DNA from: Myxococcales bacterium
GTDB lineage: Bacteria > Myxococcota_A > UBA9160 > JALSIO01
Length of the DNA: 6,531 nt
Assembly (NCBI GenBank): GCA_026989995.1
Contig: JALSIO010000035.1
Span: forward strand, 1-6,531
Direction: 5' to 3'
In this document: piece by piece, positions 1 through 5,146 of the stretch
Layout: the number at the start of each line of letters is the position of its first letter
Position numbering within the stretch: position 1 is the first letter of the stretch
Program-made: the position numbers and the translations under genes
The notes under the pieces: model-generated
Databases searched by the model: none
Seen by the model: the letters and a program-made list of their open reading frames with translations, nothing else
Told to the model about the DNA's origin: nothing

Positions 1-114
1 CAGATCGTGGGCTCCATGAAGGAGATCCGCACCTGCCGGGAGGTGATCCAGGGCCTCGTCGAGGAGTACCTCGACGCCGTGGAGCGCCTGAACTCCCTGC
101 TCCCGCGCGACTGA
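1..114 (+). CDS. C-terminal fragment, possibly nitronate monooxygenase-like
   Basis: Frame 1 is open from the window edge to a TGA at 112-114, giving the last 37 residues of a protein (begins QIVGSMKEIRTC, ends NSLLPRD). The fragment is a short strand-like segment followed by an amphipathic helix (about residues 12-33) rich in Val, Leu and Glu. The pattern of a Gly-Gln-type segment, then an 'xEI' turn, then 'REVIQGLVEEY' resembles the C-terminal helix of FMN-dependent nitronate monooxygenase (2-nitropropane dioxygenase) proteins, which end with a helix after the phosphate-binding region. That match is from memory and rests on very few residues, so the family is tentative. That it is coding is more secure: codons are strongly G/C-ending, and the stop lies just before a short gap facing the convergent msrB gene. 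The 5' part lies outside the window. Confidence 0.5.
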   Translation, partial: QIVGSMKEIRTCREVIQGLVEEYLDAVERLNSLLPRD

Positions 115-131
115 GCCCGTCGGCGGGCGGG

Positions 132-165
132 GCCGCGGGCTCGCACCGCGCGCCCCACCCGCGGC
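132..165. terminator. Possible hairpin between convergent genes
   Basis: The 60-base gap between the partial gene (stop at 114) and the msrB stop (175) contains an 8-bp perfect inverted repeat, GCCGCGGG at 132-139 and CCCGCGGC at 158-165, with an 18-base loop. It sits where a bidirectional terminator for two convergent genes would be expected. No T-run follows on either strand and the loop is long, so this is a weak candidate; inverted repeats of this size are common by chance at this GC content. Confidence 0.25.
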
Positions 166-174
166 GGCTGCGGC

Positions 175-591
175 TCAGCGCGAGCCGGAGGCCGCGTCCC
201 GCGGCGCGAGGTCGAGGGCCGCGGAGTTGATGCAGTACCGCAGCCCGGCCGGCGGGGGGCCGTCCGGGAAGACGTGCCCGAGGTGGGCGTCGCAGCGCGC
301 GCAGAGCACCTCGGTGCGCACCATGCCGTGGCTCCGGTCCTCCTCGGTGCGGAGCGCCGCCTCACGCGCCGGCCGGGTGAAGCTCGGCCAGCCAGTTCCG
401 GAGTCGTACTTGTCGCGCGAGTCGAAGAGCTCCGCCCCGCAGCACGCGCAGCGGTAGACGCCGTCGTCCTTGCAGTTCCAGTACCGCCCGGTGAAGGCCG
501 GCTCCGTCCCCTTCTGCCGACAGATGGCGTACTGCTCCGGCGTGAGCCGGCGGCGCCACTCCTCGTCGCTGCGCTCGATCCGATCCCCCAC
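175..591 (-). CDS. msrB: Peptide-methionine (R)-S-oxide reductase MsrB
   Basis: This gene encodes a 138-residue methionine-R-sulfoxide reductase, which repairs oxidised methionine in proteins using thioredoxin-type electrons, probably in the cytoplasm because no signal peptide is visible. Family hallmarks run in order: a 'KGTE' segment (27-30), zinc ligands C48/C51 and C97/C100, 'SGTGWPSF' (64-71), 'RTEV' (92-95), 'DAHLGHVF' (101-108) and the catalytic Cys in 'RYCINS' (C120). Length is typical of single-domain MsrB. The position often holding the resolving Cys in 'GCGWPSF' is Thr66, so recycling must use another thiol; C24 in 'YAICRQKG' is a candidate by inference. The GTG start at 591-589 is chosen because a very strong Shine-Dalgarno sequence precedes it by 6 bases. 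The frame stays open far upstream, but that stretch is proline/arginine-rich shadow sequence across the divergent gene. It appears to be a single-gene unit, divergent from the receiver gene. Confidence 0.96.
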   Translation of the reverse strand: MGDRIERSDEEWRRRLTPEQYAICRQKGTEPAFTGRYWNCKDDGVYRCACCGAELFDSRDKYDSGTGWPSFTRPAREAALRTEEDRSHGMVRTEVLCARCDAHLGHVFPDGPPPAGLRYCINSAALDLAPRDAASGSR

Positions 592-595
592 GGCA

Positions 596-604
596 CACCT
601 CCTT
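596..604 (-). promoter_or_regulatory. Strong Shine-Dalgarno site of msrB
   Basis: On the minus strand this reads AAGGAGGTG, nearly the full complement of the 16S rRNA 3' tail. Its GGAGG core ends 6 bases before the GTG codon at 591. It fixes the msrB start and rules out the much longer upstream reading frame. It is the strongest ribosome-binding site in the window. Confidence 0.85.
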
Positions 605-710
605 CCGCCCGCGACTCCCCGCCTCCGAACGGGGCCGGCGGGCCGCCGTCCCCTCCCTCCCGACGCGGAGGGGGCTCGTCGGGAAGGTACCCGGACCGGG
701 GACGGGTTGG

Positions 711-735
711 GGCGCGGGGCACGGCGCCCCGCGCC
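711..735. repeat. Perfect 10-bp inverted repeat in divergent intergenic region
   Basis: GGCGCGGGGC (711-720) and GCCCCGCGCC (726-735) are exact reverse complements separated by the 5-base loop ACGGC. The repeat lies in the roughly 220-base gap (592-811) between divergent msrB and the receiver gene, about 120 bases upstream of msrB and 77 bases upstream of the receiver. No T-run follows, so it is not a standard terminator. It could be an operator-like palindrome or an RNA hairpin in a leader, or chance in a region of extreme GC content. Nothing else clear is visible in this gap: no good -10/-35 pair on either strand. Confidence 0.35.
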
Positions 736-811
736 GAGGCGGGCGTGGGGCGGAGGGGGGCGGTGGCGGGGCCCGGACGCGACGCCCTCCCGCCTCCCGC
801 GGGCACGGTTG

Positions 812-1318
812 ATGCTGTGGCAGGGCCCCGTGGAGCCGATCCTCGTGGTGGACGCCGACCCGGAGATGCGGGAGCTCCTCGGCGAGCTCCTGGCGCTCGA
901 GGGCTTCACCAGCGTGGCCGTCGCCACCCTCGCCGAGGCCCTGCGGCTCCTGGACCGGCAGGCGATCGCGGCTGTGGTGGCCGAGGTGCAGCTCCCGGAC
1001 GGAAGCGGTTTCGACCTGCTCCCGGCGCTTCGCGAACGCCACCGACGGGTTCCCGTCGTCCTGACCGCCGCCTTCGGGGGCCGCGAGTTCTCGGAGCGGG
1101 CCCGGGCGGCGGGAGCGGCCGCCTTCGTGGACAAGCCCTTCGCGGCCCTCGATCTCTGCGCCGCCCTGCGCGCCGCGCTCGCGGCCTCCGGGGCCCGTCA
1201 GGGCGGCGGGGCGGGCGGAGACGACGGCGCGGACCGCAGGGGCGGGGCGGGCGGAGACCGCAGCGCGGGCCCAGGTCCCCGGGGCAGCGGGCGGGGCGGT
1301 GGTAGCATGCCGGCGTGA
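812..1318 (+). CDS. Single-domain response-regulator receiver with degenerate phosphorylation site
   Basis: A 168-residue protein. Residues 9-125 form a CheY-like receiver: a hydrophobic first strand '[14 protein letters not shown]', '[12 protein letters not shown]' after strand 3, Thr85 at the end of strand 4 ('VVLTAA'), and the conserved Lys108 in 'FVDKPF'. There is no output domain. The acidic pocket is altered: D14 is present, the next residue (Asp13 in CheY, a Mg ligand) is A15, and the phospho-accepting Asp (Asp57 in CheY) is E58, encoded by GAG at 983-985. T85 and K108 are kept, so the fold is probably intact but normal phosphorylation is unlikely; a constitutive or phosphorylation-independent role is inferred. 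Residues 127-168 are a Gly/Arg/Asp-rich low-complexity tail containing GGAGGD twice. The ATG at 812 is the first suitable start but lacks a clear ribosome-binding site; GTG at 830 is an alternative. The stop overlaps the aminotransferase start (GTGA). No partner histidine kinase is in the window. Confidence 0.85.
   Translation: MLWQGPVEPILVVDADPEMRELLGELLALEGFTSVAVATLAEALRLLDRQAIAAVVAEVQLPDGSGFDLLPALRERHRRVPVVLTAAFGGREFSERARAAGAAAFVDKPFAALDLCAALRAALAASGARQGGGAGGDDGADRRGGAGGDRSAGPGPRGSGRGGGSMPA
1205..1258 (+). repeat. 18-bp direct repeat, period 36, in the receiver tail
   Basis: The 18-mer GGCGGGGCGGGCGGAGAC occurs exactly at 1205-1222 and 1241-1258. The 36-base period keeps the reading frame, so both copies encode Gly-Gly-Ala-Gly-Gly-Asp in the tail of the receiver protein. 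The copies lie 57-110 bases before the aminotransferase GTG. They could be a small in-frame duplication or a paired upstream site; the sequence does not tell which. Confidence 0.6.
1298..1310 (+). promoter_or_regulatory. Candidate -10/leaderless start motif for the aminotransferase gene
   Basis: The 13-mer GGTGGTAGCATGC contains TAGCAT (1303-1308), a TAnnnT hexamer resembling a -10 element, 6 bases before the GTG at 1315. The same 13-mer stands at the start of the GGT-family gene on the other strand (5079-5067). No -35 element and no Shine-Dalgarno sequence are evident, which would suit a transcript starting at or next to the start codon. This is inferred from position and repetition only. 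Confidence 0.35.
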
Positions 1319-2652
1319 GTGCCCGACCCGACGCGTCCCGGCTTCCCTTCATCCCCACCGGCCACGGGCCTCCCCTGCACGTGGAGCGGGCCGAGGGGTG
1401 CGAGCTGGTGCTCGCGGATGGTCGCCGGCTTCTCGACGCCGCCGGGGGGGCCATCCTCGCGCACGTCGGGCACGGCCGCCGGGAGGTGGCGGAGGCGGTC
1501 GCGCGGTCCCTCGAGACCGAGGGCTACGTGGTTCCCGTCTTCTCCACCCCGAGCCGCGTGCGCCTCGTGGCCCGGCTCCAGGAACGCTGGCTCCCGCCGG
1601 GAATCACCCGCGTGTACCTGACCTCCGGCGGCTCGGAGTCCATGGACGCGGCGCTCCGGCTCGCCCGGCAGGTGCAGGTCGCCCGGGGCGAGCACCAGCG
1701 AACGCAGATGATCGGGCGGGAGCTCTCCTACCACGGCACCACCCTGGCCACCCTGGCGGTGGGCGGCCATCCGAAACGGCGGCAGGGCCTCGAGCCGCTC
1801 CTACCGCCCTGGCCCAAGGCGCCGGCCTGCTACTGCCTGCGCTGCCCGCTGGGCCTGAGCCGGCCGGCGTGCGAGGTGGCCTGCGCGCGCTTTCTCGAGG
1901 AGATCGTGGCGCGCGAGGGGGCGCATCGGATCGCCGCCTTCGTCGCCGAGCCCATCGTGGGCTCGACCGCCGGCGCCCTGGTGCCGCCCGACGACTACTG
2001 GCCGACGGTGGCGGAGATCTGCCGGAACCACGGCATCCTGCTCATCGCCGATGAGGTCATGACCGGCTTCGGCCGGACGGGCCGGCGCTTCGCCGTCGAG
2101 CATTTCGGCGTCACCCCGGACATCCTGGTGGGCGGCAAGGGGCTCGCCGCGGGATACGCGCCCATGGGCGGCGTCTTCGCCCGGGAGGAAGTGGTCGCCG
2201 AGCTCGCTCGAAGCGGGGACGAGTTCATGTACTACACCTACGGCGCGCACCCGGCCGGCTGCGCCGCGGCCGACCGCGTGCTCGACATCCTCGAGCGCGA
2301 AGAGCTCGTCGAGCGCGCCGCCCGGATGGGCGCGGTGCTCGCGAGCGCCCTCGAGGCGGAGCTCGGCGACCACCCCCACGTGGCCGAGATCCGGGGCCGG
2401 GGACTCCTGCAGGCCGTCGAGCTCGTCCGCGACCGCGACCGCCTCGAGCCCTTCCCGGCGGAGGCCCGGCTTGCCGGCCGGGTGGTCGTCGAAGCCCTGC
2501 AGCGGGGCGTCTTCTTCTACCCGGGCGGCGGCGACCCGGCGCGGGACGTGATCTGCCTCGGCCCGCCGCTCGTGGTGGGCGAGGCGCAGATCCGCACCGC
2601 GGCGGCCGTCCTCCGCGAGGCCATCGACGCGGCCGTGGCCCGGGCCGCCTGA
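1315..2652 (+). CDS. Class III PLP-dependent aminotransferase
   Basis: A 445-residue fold-type I aminotransferase of the class III (omega/acetylornithine-like) family, which moves an amino group between an amine or omega-amino acid and a keto acid using pyridoxal phosphate. Visible signatures: N-terminal 'DGRRLLDAAGG' (35-45), PLP-phosphate loop 'TSGGSESMDAALRLAR' (103-118), 'SYHGTT' (138-143), 'AEPIVGS' (211-217), 'ADEVMTGFGRTG' with cofactor-binding Asp246, and the Schiff-base Lys275 in 'GGKGLAAGYAPMGG'. Length is normal and the gene intact. A cysteine cluster 'CYCLRCP...C...C' (C172, C174, C177, C186, C190) is an uncommon insertion relative to the best-known members and recalls a subset annotated loosely as aspartate or 4-aminobutyrate aminotransferase-like. 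The substrate cannot be read from sequence. The GTG start overlaps the receiver stop by four bases (GTGA), suggesting coupling, though a candidate promoter lies just upstream. Its stop is 16 bases from the stop of the convergent phosphatase gene. Confidence 0.93.
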   Translation: MSARPDASRLPFIPTGHGPPLHVERAEGCELVLADGRRLLDAAGGAILAHVGHGRREVAEAVARSLETEGYVVPVFSTPSRVRLVARLQERWLPPGITRVYLTSGGSESMDAALRLARQVQVARGEHQRTQMIGRELSYHGTTLATLAVGGHPKRRQGLEPLLPPWPKAPACYCLRCPLGLSRPACEVACARFLEEIVAREGAHRIAAFVAEPIVGSTAGALVPPDDYWPTVAEICRNHGILLIADEVMTGFGRTGRRFAVEHFGVTPDILVGGKGLAAGYAPMGGVFAREEVVAELARSGDEFMYYTYGAHPAGCAAADRVLDILEREELVERAARMGAVLASALEAELGDHPHVAEIRGRGLLQAVELVRDRDRLEPFPAEARLAGRVVVEALQRGVFFYPGGGDPARDVICLGPPLVVGEAQIRTAAAVLREAIDAAVARAA

Positions 2653-2668
2653 GCGCCCCGCCCCGCTC

Positions 2669-3403
2669 CTAGCGGAGGCCGGCGGCGCGGAGGTGGTCGA
2701 GCTCGTTGAAGTTCTGGAGCGTGAACACGAAGCCGCGCTCGCCGAGCGCCCGGGCCTGCACCACCGAGTAGGCCGCGAGCTCGGCGTCGAAGCGGAGCCA
2801 CTCCCAGGGCACGGGACGGATGTCGAGGAGGTGGGTGAGGAGCACGGCGTTGGTCCCGCCGTGGGCCACGATGCCGATGTGGACCGGCTCCTCGGGCAGG
2901 TGCCAGACAGTGAAGTCGTCGAGCCGCTCCGGGCGGATCACGTGCCGGGCGAGGACGTCGTGGAGGGCCCGGGTCGCCCGCTCGTGGAACTCCGGAAAGG
3001 TCTCCTCCCCGGGCCAGCCGGACCAGTGCTCCCGGAGGGGCCTCCGGGAGAGCTCGGCGAAGCGCTCCTCCACCTCGTCGGGGCGCAGGCCCTCGATGTG
3101 GATCCCGAACTCCCGGAGATCGGGCACCACCACGGCCTCCCGGCCGAGCAGCGCCTCGAGGGGCGCAGCCGTCTCGCGGGCGCGGCGGTGCGGACTCACG
3201 TAGAGCGCATCGATGCCCTCGCCGGCGAGCGCCTTGGCGGCCGCCTCGGCCTGGCGCCGGCCGTGCTCGGTGAGCCCGGGGTCGTTCACCGCTGCGCCGC
3301 CGCCCGGGACCCAGTCGGGCTCCGCGTGGCGCAGCAGGGTGATGCGGACGCGCGCGGTCTGGCGGATGCGCGCCTCCCGCAGGGCGGTCCGGCTGACGTC
3401 CAC
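2669..3403 (-). CDS. Histidine phosphatase family protein (phosphoglycerate mutase-like)
   Basis: A 244-residue soluble protein of the histidine phosphatase superfamily, whose members transfer or hydrolyse phosphate through a phosphohistidine. The RHG-type motif 'LLRHAEP' (R25, nucleophile H26) is near the N-terminus, followed by 'LTEHGRRQAEAAAKAL' (44-59), 'SPHRRARETA' with phosphate-pocket Arg76, the acidic 'LREFG' segment (E98, likely proton donor), and the second His in 'GIVAHGGTN' (H181). The substrate is unknown: the superfamily includes mutases, alpha-ribazole phosphatase, SixA and others, and nothing here discriminates. It lies directly downstream of the GGT-family gene on the same strand. 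The start is uncertain. GTG at 3403 is preferred because GGAAG lies 7 bases upstream; a TTG at 3421 would overlap the GGT stop (TTGA) and add six residues. The recognisable domain begins about 19 residues after the GTG, so the N-terminal stretch is not conserved core. Confidence 0.9.
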   Translation of the reverse strand: MDVSRTALREARIRQTARVRITLLRHAEPDWVPGGGAAVNDPGLTEHGRRQAEAAAKALAGEGIDALYVSPHRRARETAAPLEALLGREAVVVPDLREFGIHIEGLRPDEVEERFAELSRRPLREHWSGWPGEETFPEFHERATRALHDVLARHVIRPERLDDFTVWHLPEEPVHIGIVAHGGTNAVLLTHLLDIRPVPWEWLRFDAELAAYSVVQARALGERGFVFTLQNFNELDHLRAAGLR

Positions 3404-3417
3404 GCGATCGCTTCCGC

Positions 3418-5070
3418 TCAATCGAGGGTCCCCCGGGCGCAGCCGTCCTTGCGGCGGTCGCTGCCCCCCACGCGGACGCCGCCCTCCTCCACCGCGATCG
3501 CCTGCCCGCCGCCGAACTGCTCCGCGGCGATGGGCGCCGGCTGGACCACCTCGTGCCCCCAGGCGGCGAGGCGCTCGCCGAGGGTGCCCCCCTCGAGCGC
3601 GGGCGCCCCCGGGCGTTCGACCACGACCCGGTTTCCCTCGAGGTAGCGGAAGCGCGCCGCGTCGAGCGCCTCCTGGGGGTTCAGGCCGTGGTCCACCACG
3701 TTCGAGACGAAGGCGACGTGCGCCTGGGCCTGCACGTCGCCGCCCATGATGCCGAAGGCCATCCAGGGGATCCCGCCGCGGAGCAGCATCCCCGGGATGA
3801 TGGTGTGGAAGGGCCGCTTGCGCGGCGCAAGGCAGTTCGCGTGGGCCGGGTCGAGGGTGAACCCCGCGCCCCGGTTCTGGAGCAGGACGCCGGTCTCCCC
3901 GCAGGCGATGCCCGACCCGAAGCCCATGAAGAGGCTCTGGATGAAGGAGACGAGGTTCCCGTCGGCGTCGGCCGCGCAGAGATAGACGGTGTCGCCCCGG
4001 CCGAGGCCGGGCACGGCGCCGGGCAGCGCCTTGGGCCCGACGAGGGCTGCGCGACGGCGGAGGTAGCCCGGGTCGAGGAGGGCCTCGACGGGCACGTGGG
4101 CGTGCTCGGGGTCGGCCACGTAGGTGTTGCGGTCCGCAAAGGCGAGCTTCACGGCCTCGATCCGGTGGTGCCAGGCCAGCGCCGACTCGGCCTCGGCGTC
4201 CTCCGGCGGCGGGGGAAGCTCCCGGAGGATGCCGAGCGCGATCAGCGCGGTGATGCCCTGCCCGTTGGGCGGAAGCTCGGCCACCGTGACGCCGCGGTAG
4301 TCGAGGGTCAGGGGCTCCACCCAGCTGCTCTCGACCCCGGCGAGGTCCGAAGGCGAGAGCAGTCCGCCCTCCTCCTCGGAGGTGCGCGCGATCGCCTCGG
4401 CCACCGGTCCCTCGTAGAAGCCCCGGGCGCCCTCCTCCGCGATGCGCTCGAGGGTGCGGGCCAGCCCCGGGTTCCGGAAGCTCTCGCCGAAGCGCGGGGC
4501 CCGGCCCTCCGGGGCAAACGTGGCCCGGGCGGCGGCGTTCCGCAGGGCCCCGCCCCGCTCGAGGAGGAACCAGTAGTGGGCCACGATCTCGGCCACGGGG
4601 AATCCGTCCCGTGCGGCGCGGACGGCCGGCTCGAGCACCTCGCCGAGCGGGAGGCGCCCGTGGCTTCGGGAGAGGGTCTCCCAGGCGTGCACCGCCCCGG
4701 GCACCGTGACCGAGAGGATCCCGTGGGTGGGCATCGCCTCGAGCCCGCGGGCGCGGTAGGCCTCGGGGGTCGCGGCCGCCGGTGCGCGACCGCTTCCGTT
4801 CAGCCCCACGAGCCGGCCCTCCCGGGCGGACCAGAGGAGCGCGAAGGCGTCGCCCCCGATCCCGGTGGACATCGGCTCCGCCACGGAGAGCATGGCCGCG
4901 GCCGCAAGCGCCGCATCCACCGCGTTGCCCCCGCGGCGGAGCATCTCGACGCCGGCGTCGCTCGCCGCGGGCACGCTCGAGGCCACCATGCCCCCCCGGG
5001 CGAGCACGCAGGAGCGCTCGCTGCGCCGGAAGTGCTCGAGCTGCCCGCGGTGGCTGCGCACGGGCTGCAT
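3418..5070 (-). CDS. ggt: Gamma-glutamyltransferase family protein (Ntn hydrolase)
   Basis: A 550-residue autoprocessing N-terminal-nucleophile hydrolase of the gamma-glutamyltransferase/cephalosporin-acylase family. Known members cleave or transfer gamma-glutamyl groups, for example from glutathione. Signatures: 'GGMVASSVPAASDAGVEML' (26-44), 'GGNAVDAALAAA' (47-58), 'STGIGGDAF' (68-76), 'LNGSGRAP' with substrate-pocket-type Arg95, 'ELPPNGQGI' and the processing site before Thr361 in 'GDTVYL', followed by 'ADADGNLVSFIQS'. Cleavage there would give a 360-residue large and a 190-residue small chain. Both are complete, ending with the family-type 'GSDRRKDG' tail. Unlike periplasmic GGTs it has no signal peptide or membrane segment, so a cytoplasmic location is inferred, and the true substrate may differ from glutathione. 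It is the first gene of a minus-strand pair with the histidine phosphatase. ATG at 5070 is taken as start; GTG at 5061 is an alternative if the adjacent TAGCAT is a -10 of a leaderless transcript. Confidence 0.93.
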   Translation of the reverse strand: MQPVRSHRGQLEHFRRSERSCVLARGGMVASSVPAASDAGVEMLRRGGNAVDAALAAAAMLSVAEPMSTGIGGDAFALLWSAREGRLVGLNGSGRAPAAATPEAYRARGLEAMPTHGILSVTVPGAVHAWETLSRSHGRLPLGEVLEPAVRAARDGFPVAEIVAHYWFLLERGGALRNAAARATFAPEGRAPRFGESFRNPGLARTLERIAEEGARGFYEGPVAEAIARTSEEEGGLLSPSDLAGVESSWVEPLTLDYRGVTVAELPPNGQGITALIALGILRELPPPPEDAEAESALAWHHRIEAVKLAFADRNTYVADPEHAHVPVEALLDPGYLRRRAALVGPKALPGAVPGLGRGDTVYLCAADADGNLVSFIQSLFMGFGSGIACGETGVLLQNRGAGFTLDPAHANCLAPRKRPFHTIIPGMLLRGGIPWMAFGIMGGDVQAQAHVAFVSNVVDHGLNPQEALDAARFRYLEGNRVVVERPGAPALEGGTLGERLAAWGHEVVQPAPIAAEQFGGGQAIAVEEGGVRVGGSDRRKDGCARGTLD

Positions 5071-5079
5071 GCTACCACC
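5067..5079 (-). promoter_or_regulatory. Candidate -10/start motif of the GGT-family gene
   Basis: On the minus strand this reads GGTGGTAGCATGC, identical to the motif at 1298-1310 before the aminotransferase. TAGCAT (5074-5069) overlaps the annotated ATG and lies 7 bases before an in-frame GTG at 5061. That spacing is almost the same as in the aminotransferase case, which suggests the GTG could be the real start of a leaderless message. Alternatively GGTGG acts as a weak ribosome-binding site for the ATG. Confidence 0.35.
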
Positions 5080-5082
5080 CAC

Positions 5083-5102
5083 GGCCCCGCCCCGGCGGGG
5101 CC
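5083..5102. repeat. Near-palindrome between divergent GGT and crotonase genes
   Basis: GGCCCCGC (5083-5090) and GCGGGGCC (5095-5102) are exact inverted repeats around a 4-base centre. They occupy the 76-base gap between the divergent starts at 5070 and 5147, where an operator acting on both promoters could sit. Composition alone makes such repeats fairly likely, so this is a weak candidate. Confidence 0.3.
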
Positions 5103-5132
5103 CGGGCCCGCGGGAAGCCCGCCGCCCTTGGC

Positions 5133-5138
5133 TATCCT
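5133..5138 (+). promoter_or_regulatory. Candidate -10 hexamer of the crotonase gene
   Basis: TATCCT is the most A/T-rich patch of the divergent gap and fits the TAnnnT form of a -10 element. It ends 8 bases before the ATG at 5147, leaving no room for a conventional leader, and no Shine-Dalgarno sequence precedes that ATG. No convincing -35 is visible. The arrangement suggests a leaderless or near-leaderless transcript. Confidence 0.45.
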
Positions 5139-5146
5139 CGCGCGCC

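Noticed and set aside
592..1134. Open upstream extension of the msrB frame on the minus strand
   Set aside because: It is Pro/Arg/Ser-rich, opposes the receiver gene and lies before a near-perfect ribosome-binding site; it is a GC-driven shadow.
274..1305. Long plus-strand frame of 343 codons across msrB and the receiver
   Set aside because: Low-complexity Arg/Gly/Pro composition with no family motifs; it overlaps two well-supported genes in other frames.
2653..2668. Terminator between convergent aminotransferase and phosphatase genes
   Set aside because: The 16-base gap has no inverted repeat or T-run.
2693..3646. 317-codon plus-strand frame opposite the phosphatase gene
   Set aside because: Antisense shadow of a gene with clear catalytic motifs; its own translation shows no recognisable domain.
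4865..5146. Plus-strand extension of the crotonase frame
   Set aside because: It runs antisense to the GGT N-terminus, and homology to the crotonase family begins just after the ATG at 5147.
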